64,000 nucleotides of DNA. Origin: Fasciolopsis buskii (Eukaryota > Platyhelminthes > Trematoda > Plagiorchiida > Fasciolidae). The notes under the pieces are model-generated. The model saw only the letters and a program-made list of their open reading frames with translations. It ran no database searches and had not been told where the DNA came from. How positions within the stretch are numbered: position 1 is the stretch's first letter; each line of letters begins with the position of its first letter. The position numbers and the translations under genes were made by a program. Positions 50,531 to 63,319 of the stretch are shown here, piece by piece. Where the stretch lies: positions 5,579 through 69,578 of the forward strand of contig LUCM01001605.1 of NCBI GenBank assembly GCA_008360955.1. The letters run 5' to 3'.

Positions 50531-51168
50531 CATCAAAAACTGGCTGAACTTTATCCCGGGACAGGTCATAATGAAAAACAGCCTTAGGGCGCTCGAATAT
50601 ACACTCATAGTAGTCGATTATCTAGAACAGAACAAACGGGAATTAAGATAAAATGTCAATTCTACCATGTTTCTCGCCCGATCATCTAAACGTTTAAGAC
50701 GTAGAGCCCAAAGTAGTTTGGAAACCTAAGAAGGAAAGATGAATGATGTTGATTTTCCTCGGAACGGACCATATTAAGAAAGCAATAAATCTGTTATACG
50801 ACACTACTGAAACCGACCACTTAGTCGATTCCGATCCCACTAGAAAGGAAGGAGAAAGAAAGTAATTAAATTTGACAAAATTTACAGGTTATGCAAAAGA
50901 CCACAAAAGGCAAAATATTAGTCAAGCAAAACGGGACAATTCAGCGGGTTTCCAGTGTACAAATCGAATCGAATACCAGTGATAATGTCTGATGTCAGTG
51001 ATCATAGTAAACGTCAAGCAATTATTGGAAATGTTCAAAAAGGGTTGCTTTGTTAGGTATGAAGACCTCATTCGGCACAGTTGGCTTACAGCCTAACAAG
51101 AACCGGAAACAAAGGGATAATCAAAAAATACCGTCCGGACAAAATGCCGAATTGGAACCTGAAAAACT

Positions 51169-51390
51169 GTGGTCTGTACACGTGGTTTAAATTTAGCGGT
51201 ACAATATACGAATAGACAAAATGAATATGGATGCGTTCATCCAAATGCCGACAGCAACAATTCAATCTTTAAAAAACTGGTACTGCCAAAGATTCCAAGA
51301 CAATTTTTGATCAGCTATGTGAATGATACATTCGCAATTGTCAGACGTTTGGATTTTGAAAGGGCACTGTTCGTCAGAAGTTATTAGGTT
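51169..51390 (+). mobile_element. Possible Penelope-like reverse-transcriptase remnant
   Basis: Near 51288-51370 the frame reads IPRQFLISYVNDTFAIVRR, recalling the RYVDDTF.I motif of Penelope-like RTs with the catalytic DD changed to ND. Upstream 50880-50930 has a frame resembling GYAKDHK in place of the GLPK.HK motif. The identification is tentative. Confidence 0.35.
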
Positions 51391-54300
51391 ACTTGGTCAT
51401 ACCATAGGTTAAGTGTAATCTAGGAAATAAAATGAAGGGGTATGAAGTAAAAAGTTGTAAATATAAAAAGTACAGCGTTGGTTAGGCCCAGACATAGACT
51501 ACATCAACCGGACTGGTGTTGGAATGTTTGAGAATTAAATGCCAGACTCAATCGTCGGACCTCAATGAAATGATCAATTTGAATTGTGACAAAAGTCAGT
51601 TTCGTATTCAACGATAACCAAATCAAGAAGAGGAGCTATCAGAAATATGCACTTTGGATGCGTAAATCCTTCGCACAACCAAGAAACATCAAAGTTTTGA
51701 CCTTGACGGGATTCAAACTCAGGCGCAGTAGTCACGCAAGCATTCATACCAACCGAGTAAAGAGGCCAAGAGAAAGATTTTTCAAACTTTGAATTTCGTG
51801 AGCAAAGTTTGCTCACCTAGATCGTCCACCACAATGGACTTGTGATGATTTTGTTGCCAGAACTGAGTGGCTCTCCTCCTCTTGGTTTGCTTTAGTCAAA
51901 TGACTTCCATATCCCGACTCAGAGATAATCGATACAGTTAGCAACCTATCGACCGAATTGTTAGTCCTCATCAATCTATCCCACGATGGGTAAAACACCA
52001 CGATTGATCCAATCATTATTCGATTTCCGGTTAATGCAATGCTAACACTACTTCAATTCATCTGAATATTTTGAACGGTGGTTCAGATACTTTTGTCTCT
52101 TCTAATACCACGGTGAAATTGGTATTCACTCGTTGATTGACTTAACAACCTATATCGTTTGTGTAAACTTCGTGTACCATTCACGTTTTGTTTTGCAAAC
52201 TTACGGATTCCGAATTTATGTCATCTGACTGAATGATCGATGACCAGCTATGATATACGTTAGTGTGACAATCCTGACTGATTTGAAAAAGAAATTCGTT
52301 TGAATAAAACTATAACCTTGGGGTGGTCACGGCAATCGTGAGCTTTACTCAACTATCAGCTCAGTCTTCGAGCCTCGTGTGATGATTCAATGTTTGGACA
52401 GACACAGTTATGTCGTAGTTTTTGGAAAACGTCCAGTAATCTTGACCCGTCCTTGGGTTTCACCCGTACAACTCAGTCCTCGATTAGCCTTAAATAATTC
52501 TCCAGGTACATGCGATAAGAAGGATCCAAGTTGTGTATGTATCACATAATTAAGTTTACAGTCCAGATATACAAAATGTAAAGTTTCGCATTGAAGTTCA
52601 AGTTTCTATCATGAAACTTGGGAAATTCAAAAGCGAATTAAAATTCTGCCGAATTTTATGCCAATAGGTACCCAATCTAAAGTGTTTGTAATAGCAAATC
52701 CCAATGATTAATCTAGACAAATAATAATATATCGTATTATGATTTATTTTTATTCTACCAGCTTTTGTCAACCGGGATGTTTGATGACTCTTCGACTGGC
52801 AAAGAACAATGTGATCGTTTATCGATTAACCGTAAATCATACCACGGGCCCATGTTCGAAATACATTCTCTAAAGTGGGATTGAAGGAAACCATTCGTGT
52901 AACATTCAGTTTATTGATCCTGATTGTAAAAAGAGAGAAAAAAACCTCAAATGAGTGGAACAGCAGGCGATGGGAAAGTGTTCCGCGGTATTACACTGCG
53001 AGGGATACGAACGACTGAAAGAAAAATAAGCAACCTTCACTAACAGAAACTGGCGAAGGATGACGAACCGTTTGTGTACGAGATGAATGAGTAGAGAAAC
53101 TGTCAAGTTAATCTCAGCGAAGTATAATTCATTGGAAAGAAGCAATGAATCAGTTGCCGGACAACTGGATGGTGACTGCACACATGATGTTCAAGAGTAG
53201 TCAGAAATCAACAGAATGTTCATTCGTTTCGCTCAGTCACGAGGATTAATAGACGTGGACGAAACCGCATACCAAACCTGAGTGGAATATTGAAGTAAAA
53301 GATGGATATGTCTTTCGTAAAGCAGAGGGCGTAAAGAAACGTCTGAAGTGGAATAGAAAACCAGTCTAGCAAATATATTGACGTTCTGCGTGAAATAAAG
53401 TTAATTTATGAGTATCGGCAATTTGTAAAATCCACACTCGACTAACACTCATTCATTCATCTCTTGAAAAACTAGACGAGAAGCCTTGCCTTATACGACG
53501 ACTTCTTTGGACAAGTTGTTTATCTCGAAAGCTGCTTCATTGATGAGACAAAGAAGGCTTATTGAAGACCGAATCATGAAGTCAAACGTGGACGTAAAGC
53601 TGATTTGCCCTTTGCAGATGGCATCCCAGCTGAGGCCATACATCGATGATTAACTTTTGTTGGAGATCATTCGTTCTCTGTAGACAAGTTTCAGGTCTTA
53701 CTAATTCGACCTAAGAGAATTTCACATTTTCACCTAAATTAGCGAGTTCCAGGTCCAATGGTTCCACTCTATGTAAAATGATTCACTTGGTGCTGTGAGA
53801 CAGTGTATCTTGGATGGCTAAACAGACATTTATCCCAGGGTTACGATGGTCATCATTCGTCTTCGGTAAACACTAGCAACGTGTTTGCACTTGATAGATT
53901 CAAATCAATGGTTGAGAGGAACCAAAATGTTAAGACCAATTTGCAATAAACTATCGAGACAGACGAAGTGCCAGACTCCAGGCTATCGTTGTTGTCATCC
54001 GACGTCCTATTGCCCGAAAGAAGTTGGTGCGAACTTCTCTGTAGCTATCCTTACCTACTCTTTACTCATATATGTCATGGGTGTGAACCATACTTCCTCA
54101 TTGGATGATTATCGCACCACGAGCAATTTCACACAAACACACGCACACATATGCATCAGAGATGATGTCGTGCCTAATTTAAAAGGAATCCATAATCTCA
54201 CTTCATATTTTGTAATTTGTTTAAGTTTATAGACTGACATGAATAGGATCGGTGGAAATTGAGTCTGCTCGACACGCCCCAATATGTTCTGTCCAGCTAC

Positions 54301-54538
54301 ACGTAAGTTGCTAGCTATCAGAGCTTTCTCATTCATAATTTTATCAAGGTTGAACAGATTTCACAGTGACGAAACCATTTTCTTGACTGTTTGGCAGTTT
54401 CATCAAAAACAAAACAAAATCAAATCAAAAATCAACTTGACCGAATCAGAATTCGTTATATTCTTCATTTTTAATCTAAACGCCTTGTTTCTCTAATTAA
54501 AACAAATTGTCTCGAACAAAGCGCCATGTTTGAATCGG
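51391..54538. other. No recognisable gene
   Basis: Low-complexity, A+T-rich sequence. An ORF at 53885-54232 (plus) has a Cys-containing stretch (KCQTPGYRCCHPTSYC) but no signal peptide or splice support. Confidence 0.45.
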
Positions 54539-54984
54539 CTAATCACGTCGTCCACTGGCGCCACGAATTTTCACATAGTCGTTCAGACGGATTTCTTCAC
54601 ATGATCCTTTACATTTTTTCCTTCGTCCGGTACATTTGCATGTACACTTTGTTCCTTTTCCAGAACACTTTTCCGATCGTTCACAACAAACACAACCTGC
54701 TGAAGTGATCAGAGAAGACGTGTGATTAACAAAATACGGGCATGTACAAACACATTTTCAAATGAAGCAACAATGTCAATGTTTTGATTCGCATGACCGC
54801 ACACAATGCAGTTGTTTTCCAAGTGGATTGAGCTCAGCACGTGTGAGTTACAGGTAGGATAAAGAAAAATTATTTCCAACAGAGTTTTGCAAGCGGCGAT
54901 TGTACAAACAAAAATATTGTGGAGATATGAATAAATCTGGCCTGTACGGGATTCATCACTGTTCGAACGAGTACCCAGTTGCAT
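54539..54984 (-). CDS. Candidate cysteine/lysine-rich protein, cystine-knot-like spacing
   Basis: The minus-strand exon 54699-54539 is striking. In 52 codons it has nine cysteines and many Lys/Arg (GCVCCERSEKC, KCTCKCTGRRKKCKGSC), then RLNDYVKIRG and TAG. It follows acceptor cacttcag. A 38-nt intron (54700-54737, donor c|gtattt) joins it in phase 1 to an open exon 54984-54738 with five more cysteines. Read together (135 codons), the order is CK.....YPTC, NNCIVCG, then GCVCC. The spacing C-x12-C-x13-C-x2-C-x22-C-x-CC resembles, but does not fully match, CTCK-type cystine knots such as bursicon (C-x-G-x-C is absent). The N terminus has only a weak hydrophobic segment (IFVCTIAACKTLLEIIFLY), so a real signal exon may lie upstream. 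The second exon is better supported than the first. It may instead be a metal-binding or toxin-like fold. Confidence 0.4.
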
Positions 54985-57377
54985 CCTGGTGTTCGATAAT
55001 CATCGGCTACGGCAAATGATACGTGATGTGAATCTTTGAACTAAGACAATTCAATTAAAGTTTCCATTCCGTGTGGATTAATGTTATTCGAGAGCTGTAA
55101 TCAAACGATCCACATAGTGGCATGCCAATTTGAAGATAGCCATTTCGAATTTCTACATCACCAATCAACTTCTCTGTTTGATAGCCTTCTGTTTGCAGCG
55201 ATGCCTTTCCCCGGAGAGCGATGAACACAAAGGGATAGAAAATCATCATCGAATCCTAATAACACAAGGAAATCGTGAATTCAACTAATTGCGTAAACGT
55301 TTATCTGGCCAACGGATGTGATATTAATCAGACTAGTTTGACTAGATGCATGTTTCGGTCAAAAACTGATGACTGTTTAGTTGCCCGGAATTTTTGATAG
55401 ATTTACATTGCCATTACTCGATTTCATTTGATTTGTGCCTCGGTACGTGTAATTTTCAATGCGAGCCTATCGAGGATGGATGAAGTCCCGGGTGTATTGC
55501 GGGATCGACATTCAAAGTGTTATGTTTACTAGACATGTTGAAGTGGACATTAAAGAATATTAAAGGACAAAACCGTCTATCTCCAATTTCAGGTCCATTC
55601 GAAGATACAATCAAATACAAAATGCCATTGGATAATTCTGCATCATCCTTCATAAGTGTCAAGCACTTTAGTCGATCAGTATTCAGTATTTATTCAATGT
55701 CCAACCATATCAGTTTCCTACTCTTCGTGTTGTTTTTACCGAATTCGCTTAGATAATCACATTCTAGTGGGAACAGATTTTCGTATAAGCCAGTTCCCAG
55801 CATTTACTAGGCAAGAACGTGCTACTATGTTTTTTTGGCACAATACGATACCCTGCAGCTTACGAGTGGCCTTGGATGGGCTACCAAACTTTTAACACTT
55901 CTTAAATCAGCTTTCACTATGCTGTTCATTGGAGGAAAAATAAATCATTTTTGGTGTTTTGTCAAATTAACCCTTGGTTTTTCGTACGAATTAAAGCAGT
56001 TGATTAGTGTTTGTCATTAGAGAAGCGAAATTTTTCCCATTTAGGTTCGTGAAAGTGATCTAAATAACTGCCTCCGTTTGCACACACACACACACACACA
56101 CACACGCGCACACACACATACGCACGCACGATTTCGACTGGTCGACTATTGAAATAGACAAGCGCATATCATTCTGCCCATGTAGATACACACTATAGAC
56201 AAACTGATTCAATTCGCTCTCCAGTCTACTAAAACTGAGTACATTTCCACAGTTCCATAATTTTAGCTATCGGCCTAGCGATTTGGTTTTTCTACCTAAC
56301 CGGTTGACAAAAAGGCCATTTCACTCAACCGACCAATAGGTGAATTAGTTTTGACAAACGTCCAAACGCCTTACGTCTCCGTGAAGTTTCGTTGTGGCAC
56401 CCAGTTCAATAACAGACGCCATGTTGGCTATTAATTTCAAATTCCTATTTGGTTTTACACAATATAAATAGAACAACAATACATGCATTCACCTAAATCG
56501 CATCAATTAATGCATCTCTAGTTGAAACAAAACTAAGTCGGAACAAATAAATTATCTCTATAACTTTAAAAAGAATTTGCCCAACACGAGACAAAATCTG
56601 TTCACATCAGGGTAGTCGTGTGCAGTAAGATAAAAGCCGGGAAAGAGTAGAATAACTTGCCAGCTGGTTTCTGGGGCCGTGCAGACACTTTCCAATCCAG
56701 AACGCAAACGAGTAAGAATAAACTGATGAATATTGCCTTAAAATTCATCTACATGAATGGAAAAAAAATGTCCTGATGACAGCTGGATGACAATCTTACC
56801 TAAACGTAAGTGCGATGTGTAGAACACTTGTGCTACCATCAAACTGATTTTAAATACTCCCGTTCACCTACCAATGCGTGGCAATATCCGGGCCAGATGA
56901 AATTGGATCCGCGTTGCTAAGGCTTGTCACATAAGGACAATAGTCTAATTGATGTCTGATTAATTATCGTCGACCCTAAACTGTGCGACGGGATTGAAAT
57001 ACTCCCTAGATGCATTCAAATAGATAGAACAATGCGCTGAGAATAACCGGGTTGGTTTGGGTTCATCGGATTTCGTTGCACTTCCCAAGAAGCAATTAAC
57101 TATCAGGAACCGATAAAACCTCTCGCTCTATGTAATCCATGAATGCCTGCAACCATATAATGAGGTACATGTTTTCATTTGTAAACGGTCGTCTCAGATG
57201 AACGAAATACCGGATAACTGTAATCTTTGCCGACCAGGACTTAATATTGTCAGTCTTTTTTAATATCTTGTAATCGCCGTTTAATTCACGATAGATTGTC
57301 AGTCACAAGCGATGTAGTTAGGAAGAGGTAAGACAGAGCATGTCAGGAAACCCCGCATACTTGTCAGTATTAATCCT
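54985..57377. other. No confirmed gene; CA microsatellite
   Basis: A minus-strand open frame 55249-55055 (MMIFYPFVFIAL start) may hold upstream exons of the 54.5-55 kb gene, but no phase-compatible donor was found. A CA microsatellite lies at 56080-56130. Confidence 0.4.
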
Positions 57378-57540
57378 TTCAATTCATTCAATAACAAAAT
57401 AATGATGTAGGTCATTTCTCGGGAAGGAAATTGCAGCCAATAGAGGTCTGCCGAGTGGGAAAGTTGACCGACGATGGGAGATTCCGAACTCGCTACCTTC
57501 ATGTTCAAACGCCACGACCTTATCCGTTTGATCATCTTAT
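57378..57540 (-). mobile_element. tRNA-derived SINE, family 2
   Basis: On the minus strand the head has gataaggtcgtggcgtttga, the linker gtcaactttcccactcggca, and a tail with gaaatgacctacatcattat (about 57395-57416). It is in the same family as 29589-29755. Confidence 0.6.
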
Positions 57541-60500
57541 CTTAGTAGTGTATCATAATTGTGGTGAATTTTGTCAAATTTATTGGGAACATCTGAGAAA
57601 GACAAATGTGAAAGTCTGTTGTGCAAAATGTTTCGCGAGTCTCCGCGCATTTCATTTTTTTACGGCTTACTCCATCTTTTTTTAACTCAAACGACAGTGC
57701 ACACCAGTTTTCAGAGAGCAGATTGGGTAGGTGGGTTATGGATACGCGGTAAGTAGCAAAGGATTGCCATTTGTAGATGCTGCCCGCAACGTGAGGGTTC
57801 GAGACCGCGATCACCAGTTTCGGGCCTTGCAATGTCGGTCGTCCGATCACGAAGCATGCAATTTGCAAACGAACAATCACTAACAACAGAAAGACCTAGC
57901 TTCGTGTAATTCTGGACAATTTTGGTGTATTACGGAAAGTGCTACACTGCCGCTTGGCTTGAAAATCCCAACAGGTGCCACTTCTTTCTCTCACGGTTTT
58001 TGTCACTAAGCCTAGCATTTCGATTAAAATCATTTCATCACCAACCAAGGTGACACTGTCAATACCTGTGTGTGTGTGTGTGCATATGGCCGTTTTCTTC
58101 TGCTTTCGTGAGTTTGTAGTGAGTTTTGACCTTGAACTGCACTGACGACCAGGAACTGGAAAATTGTTAGATATTTTTCTCTCCTATCGCTGCTTTTCTT
58201 GATCTTTGATGTGACTGGTGAGTTATCTCACATACAGTCTACCAATACGCTTTTCCCCTATTTGTGCCTTTAAACAAAATACACAACGTAGTCAGATCTT
58301 GGTCACCTTGTGAATCGGTCTATTGGTATGGAACTCAATCGATGGTATCCGGAAGCACATATGTCTTGAATCTGTTCTGCAAAAAACTTCACCTCCGCAT
58401 TGATTAGTAAATGGGCTGAAAAAGTAACCAATTCAAGTTTATTAGTCATGCATCAGAGAGCAATTTACAATTTAACTGATATGGTTTACGATCAAAGGCG
58501 TCCAGACGTTTTGTTCAGTCGAAAAGTAGACAGGCGAATTCGGACCTGCATTATGGAAAAATGAGACGCTTCGGTGGTATGTTGGTGAACTGCCTGATGC
58601 GAGAATTGGCAATCTATGTGGACTTGAAGAGTCGCAAAGGCATTACAAATATCTCACTTCAGGTTGTGACAACCCGAGATACACGAGTGACAACTACAAC
58701 AGATCGAACTAAAAGTGACCGGGTCTTTGGTCCGTATAACAAACAGTGATCGAGACAAATCAGACAAGAGTAAACCGACGATAACTGCGACCGATTAAAG
58801 CAAAGGAGTTGGTCTCTACGTTTTGAGGAAATTGATATTTTTTCGAACCACGGTCAACCAATTGGCAAGGAACATGTTGCCCACATACATGGGCACCCAT
58901 AAACACATAGAATACAACAAAAAATTAGTCGGAACCGAGAACGACTAGAGTTAGAATAGGCTGGGCACATAAGTCAGGATAAGTCCAACGTGTGAAGCTG
59001 GGGTCATGAAACCAGGCACGCATATTGCGGTGGATTGGAAACGTGGGCTTGCCGCAAACAACGCGATATCAAACGAGAACTGGAATTGGGTCATCGGAAC
59101 CACTTTTGTATGGAAAGTTCAAATTGAAAGAAGAATACCGTCTGACAGCTGGATAATTACATCATTCGCGTAGATCACTCAGTGCCAAGCTGAATGAAAT
59201 AGCCAAAAAAAGACCACGGACGACTGTCGGTCGCAAATGTGATGCAGTTGCGTGCCGGGAATTTTGAAATTTCGTCAGTGGCAACGTAACGCTATTAGCT
59301 TCCCACATCCAGCTCGTGTTACCCAAAGAAATATTGTATGATAACCTGAACACTACTCTGACTGTGTAGAAAGTTGAAGGATCTCATCCAAAAACCTCGT
59401 CAAATTTTGGAAATCTAATTGTTTCAGTGAATGACCAAAGCACAGAGACATTGCTTGAATGCATCTTTTCTATCAGTTTTTTATCTTTTGTTTTGGTTAT
59501 CACGCGTAACCGAGAACGTTTCTTTTTTCTAAGTACACGTTTCTATCCAATAATCAAGCTAATTTGGGCGAAAAAGGAATTTTGGGAAGCTACAAGTAAA
59601 CACTCTTAGAGTGATGGTAGTCTGTCGACAACAATTTTTTTCAAATTTCCGATAATTTCAAGACATCTGTCGTGGATCTTGATACCTATCCTCGAGTAGC
59701 ATTCAACCATAGTTTTGCCAAAGTCATCATAGCGATTTTTGATTTAATAAGTTCACCTGTAACCAAAAGTACAATTCCGTCTGTCACGACAACTCCGTAT
59801 GTCGTTCCGGTACGTTGAAGTAGTTTTATCAATTCTTTCCCATTCTACTGTGAAGTTAGTTAAAAACGGTGTCTTAAGCCGCATTCCAATTCAACTAAAT
59901 GTGCTACCTGATCTGATTCGTTTCCTGTACCAAATTCATTCATTCATCCTTTTAAATTCTTGCTAGTACATTTCTGAACAACACCGCTTGATCTGTCCGT
60001 TACGTTCTGTTCATTTGTGCTAAAGTCTTCTGCCCTCTACCCCCGTCTTGTCGTCTTCACAAACTTGGTGTTTTTTAGTTTTCTACACAAAGACTACCTT
60101 TTTTATGACAGGGCTGAACAACCTAAGCAAACCTAAGACTCGGTTAACCGCCTGTGGGACAGTTGGGTGCACACGTAAACGTTGTGCTTTCTTTTTTATT
60201 ACTTATCGATGGGTTTCCTCTCTGTTTAATATATATAAATATATATATATATGCATATATATACATATGGCCTGGTCGAGTTTTGATCTAAATGACTAAT
60301 CGGCAGCAGACTCTTGCAGTTATCGTCTCTTTTCTGATGCTCAATGCAGTCCACTAGGTCCGCAGTCCTGTGAACGAGTCACACAAATCAGACCACATTC
60401 AACTTTGTCCTCAGTCTAGGTAGAAAAACAACAATTCGACCTTGTTCTCAAACTGAAAAGTTGGTCGGAGTGCAAATGGTGGTTTCATTCGTATTCCCAT

Positions 60501-61358
60501 TTAGTCATACCCGGATACTAAATTGTCATCTAAATGCAGCATCAATTGGAAACACCACATCATAAATGTCACTGCCAAGACAGATTACACGGTCCATAAC
60601 TGATTTCGACATTACTGACGGTTCAAAGACCACCCTTCACGGTTATTTCATTGATTCTTCGTGAAATTTGAACTGCATAGAATTTCCGTTCTTCCCCGGC
60701 ATTTTGAATTATCTACCTAACTTGTATTAACTTTCCTTTACTTATTGGTTTTTCAGAAGCAAATATGTTGACAAGACCTGAATCACAGAAAGTTGCAAAG
60801 AACAAGGATAGATTTGCTTGACCGCTTCGAATCTCTGACTCTCCCAAATGATACACGGCTCCGAGCGCTGATTGTACCAGTCTTAGAATTCCACACCTAC
60901 AACGTCAATAAACATCGTCCCTCATATCCGGGTGCTTACAAATTACCTGTGTGCTTTGACTGACAGCTAGAATTCCGATTTAAAATTGCCAATACATCGT
61001 TCTTGCTCAACTAGACTTTGTCTACCCAAATTCAAGCTCCTGGTGTGAGTCCGTCTTCAGAACAGAGCGATCCCAACATTAGTCTAACCACAAGCACTTC
61101 AAAACGGATTACTCTACATGCGAAGAGTAAAGCGAGAGAATAAGATTGCATCCGGTCTGCAACGAATGATCACGGATGTGGAATCCTCTATGTACGTTTC
61201 GGAGACGTATCACACTTCTATTTTGAAAGTTTTCTGAGTTCTTGCCAAAGCAGCTTGTTGCCCCGTTTGGGTGATTGTACGGACAATGAGGTCATTCAAG
61301 TCAAGTGAACACTTAGATTTGAGCAATACTTGCAATCTATTTGTATTCCATTCCCTTA
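57541..61358. other. Repeats only
   Basis: A pol III-like B box (ggttcgagacc, about 57797) marks a further tRNA-like fragment. There is a GT microsatellite at 58068-58082, an AT microsatellite at 60227-60266 and the second copy of repeat family 4 at 60300-60610. No gene is recognised. Confidence 0.45.
60300..60610 (+). repeat. Dispersed repeat family 4, copy 2
   Basis: Related to 48310-48610, with shared blocks ttttctgat, cacaaatcagaccacattca, actttgtcct, ccttgttctcaaact, gtttcattc and aacaccacatca. The open frame of copy 1 is interrupted here. Confidence 0.55.
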
Positions 61359-61586
61359 ATGTTGCCGTCAGATAAATCCTTCAAGTCACTGTTGTTCGTG
61401 GTAACTTGTGTGGCCCTTGCATCAGAAGAACGGAAATTAGAAAGGTTTCCTGTAGAAAGGATGCTGGAGATATCCGGGCTATCAGTGCTTCGCGGCTATC
61501 GAACTCGCAGAAGAAGACTCAAAATCGTTCGTCCTTGTTCGGGTTCGCGTCCCAGTTCCGGCGTGGTCCATATGCACTGCTCATGA
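61359..61586 (+). CDS. Signal-peptide-like ORF running into a SINE
   Basis: The ATG at 61359 opens a frame whose first 22 residues (SFKSLLFVVTCVALAS core) look like a cleavable signal peptide. The next part is charged (EERKLERFPVERMLEI, ending YRTRRRRLK). From about 61515 the sequence is SINE-1, so the last ~20 codons are SINE-derived. It could be a secreted basic peptide truncated or terminated by the SINE, or chance. Confidence 0.22.
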   Translation: MLPSDKSFKSLLFVVTCVALASEERKLERFPVERMLEISGLSVLRGYRTRRRRLKIVRPCSGSRPSSGVVHMHCS

Positions 61587-61675
61587 TTTCTAATGAGGAT
61601 GAAGCAGCTGTACAGTGCTTCCATGGTTTCTTTATGGTGAGTTGAGCGAGGATATCACGTGATTAAATATTTCAT
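61515..61675 (+). mobile_element. SINE-1 copy, 5' truncated
   Basis: The copy begins at gactcaaaatcgttcgtcct, contains B box ggttcgcgtcc, gtggtccatatgcactgctc, and the tail to gatatcacgtgattaaatat. The A box region is lost. Confidence 0.65.
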
Positions 61676-62962
61676 GAAGTTATTTTTCGCTGAGAACTCT
61701 CACTAGTGCGTTTGACTCAAACGTCACCCGTAAAACAATGAACCATCCCTTTAGTTTTCTTCTGCCGGATTGGTACGAATAACACGACCAATTGAATGCA
61801 GGATTAATCACGTTTATTCACCCTGACAACATGAACTACTGACTTTCGGGGTTCATCAGTAATACCGAGGGAATTATTTGGACCTACAGTACTCTTGAAG
61901 ATAGCACCCTGCTCCTTTGGTTTTCTATTTTGAACTGAGGTGGTTAACTGCTGTGTAATGGACCGCCTTGATTGAAACTGAATTGCTTGATGAATGGTCG
62001 GTATCTACGCCGTATTGTGCTAGGGTCTGAGGTTAACGGAAAGTTTATGTATTGTTCATACTTGTTTTGTATATCGATTCTGGATTTAGTTAGGTGTAAA
62101 TTGGAATCTTGCGGTAAATTTATAACGCCAGAATTTAATCAGTCATAATAATACATTTGAGTTTTGTGTGAGCGCTGTACGTAAGTCCACTAGCTTTAAA
62201 CTGTAGAATATATAGTAACTGGAATGACGAGCAATTTTTTGATTATAAAATCTTTCCACAAGAGTATAAAGCGAAATCTAGCTGAAAGAAGAGGAAACAC
62301 CTGTTTGGATCGGTACTTCATTAGACGTTGAGTTTTGTTCATGAGTGCAGTAAACGTTTAGTCCGTTCGACTCCTGGCGCTGACCGAACAGTCATTCTCT
62401 GTCGATTATGTCCAAATCTCTCCTTGTACTGAGTCTACCTGCAGAGAAGTGACTTATCAGTAAGGGTCAATTGCGATGCGTCAACGGTTTCTGGCTGCGT
62501 GAGATAGTAACAAGTAGATGCAAACTTCATTTGAACCGTTGAGTGCACTCTTCTATTTTCCCAAAGGTTAGAAGGGCTTTTATGCTATCAAAATAAACAC
62601 TTCCTAAGTAATGTAATGACCTATTACTAACACTGATTTTGACAGAATGCGCCTTAACTGAAAAGCTCACACCTGACGTTTAGCTTTAACGAAGATTATC
62701 CAATCGTTTCACCTTCTTCATTCCTATCCATTACGTCAAATAAGTGCGAAATCGGCATGGACTTCTTTCAGTCATTGAACGTTTGTTTTGTTTAAACTGG
62801 GTCCACTTTTCAAGTGGCTGTTTACACTGGGCTATAAACTTGATAGCTTCAGTTGACAGCCTCCGCTGGCTGTTAACTGTGATAAGTTCCTTGCGTGTAA
62901 TAGTGATTTAGATAGTTATTTTCGATCATTTTATCATCCTATTTCATCTGATTAGTACTCAA
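61676..62962. other. No gene; SINE-1 head fragment
   Basis: Positions 62447-62560 match the 5' extension of SINE-1 (cagagaagtgacttatcagt, agggtcaattgcgatg, gaaccgttgag) and stop before the A box. Nothing else is recognisable. Confidence 0.45.
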
Positions 62963-63076
62963 TCAATTCGAACGCGTTAAAAGGAATCTTCCTTGACATA
63001 TTGGACATTTGACTTCCGCGTGCGGATTCACCACGTGATTTGAACACAGACAATGCACGTACGTACGAGACCGAAA
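62963..63076 (-). CDS. Cys/His-rich terminal exon (zinc-binding-like)
   Basis: The minus-strand exon follows acceptor acactcctag (63077) and ends TGA at 62965-62963. It encodes 37 residues with HCLCSNHVV, PHAEVKCPICQGRF and a short tail. The pattern C-x-C-x2-H-x4-H-x4-C-P-x-C looks like the second half of a treble-clef or RING-type zinc site, but no family is assigned. It may be the last exon of the gene at 63320-63950, whose own last frame would then need a donor before its stop, or belong to a separate gene. Confidence 0.3.
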   Translation of the reverse strand, partial: FRSRTYVHCLCSNHVVNPHAEVKCPICQGRFLLTRSN

Positions 63077-63319
63077 CTAGGAGTGTCTGTTTATTTTGTA
63101 TCATTCCCGCACCGTCTAATGTAAACCGAATGTGGGTCACCGACAAACACAGTCAGATCCATTCAGTTTGACTTTACTGGTTACCATAACAACTTGTTAA
63201 CCGATTCGACAAGACCGAAAAGTGGTAGACTGTTCAGCGGTATCTCAATACTGCTAAATTTGGCAGTTGGTATTTGTCAAAGTCTACCGGCCATTAGTTG
63301 CGCTACGAACGAAATTTAA

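Noticed and set aside
53885..54232. Plus-strand ORF with KCQTPGYRCCHPTSYC
   Set aside because: No signal peptide, splice sites or promoter; cysteines are few and the opposite strand holds a better supported gene nearby.
57728..57800. Possible tRNA gene with B box ggttcgagacc
   Set aside because: The A box is poor and stems do not form a cloverleaf by eye.
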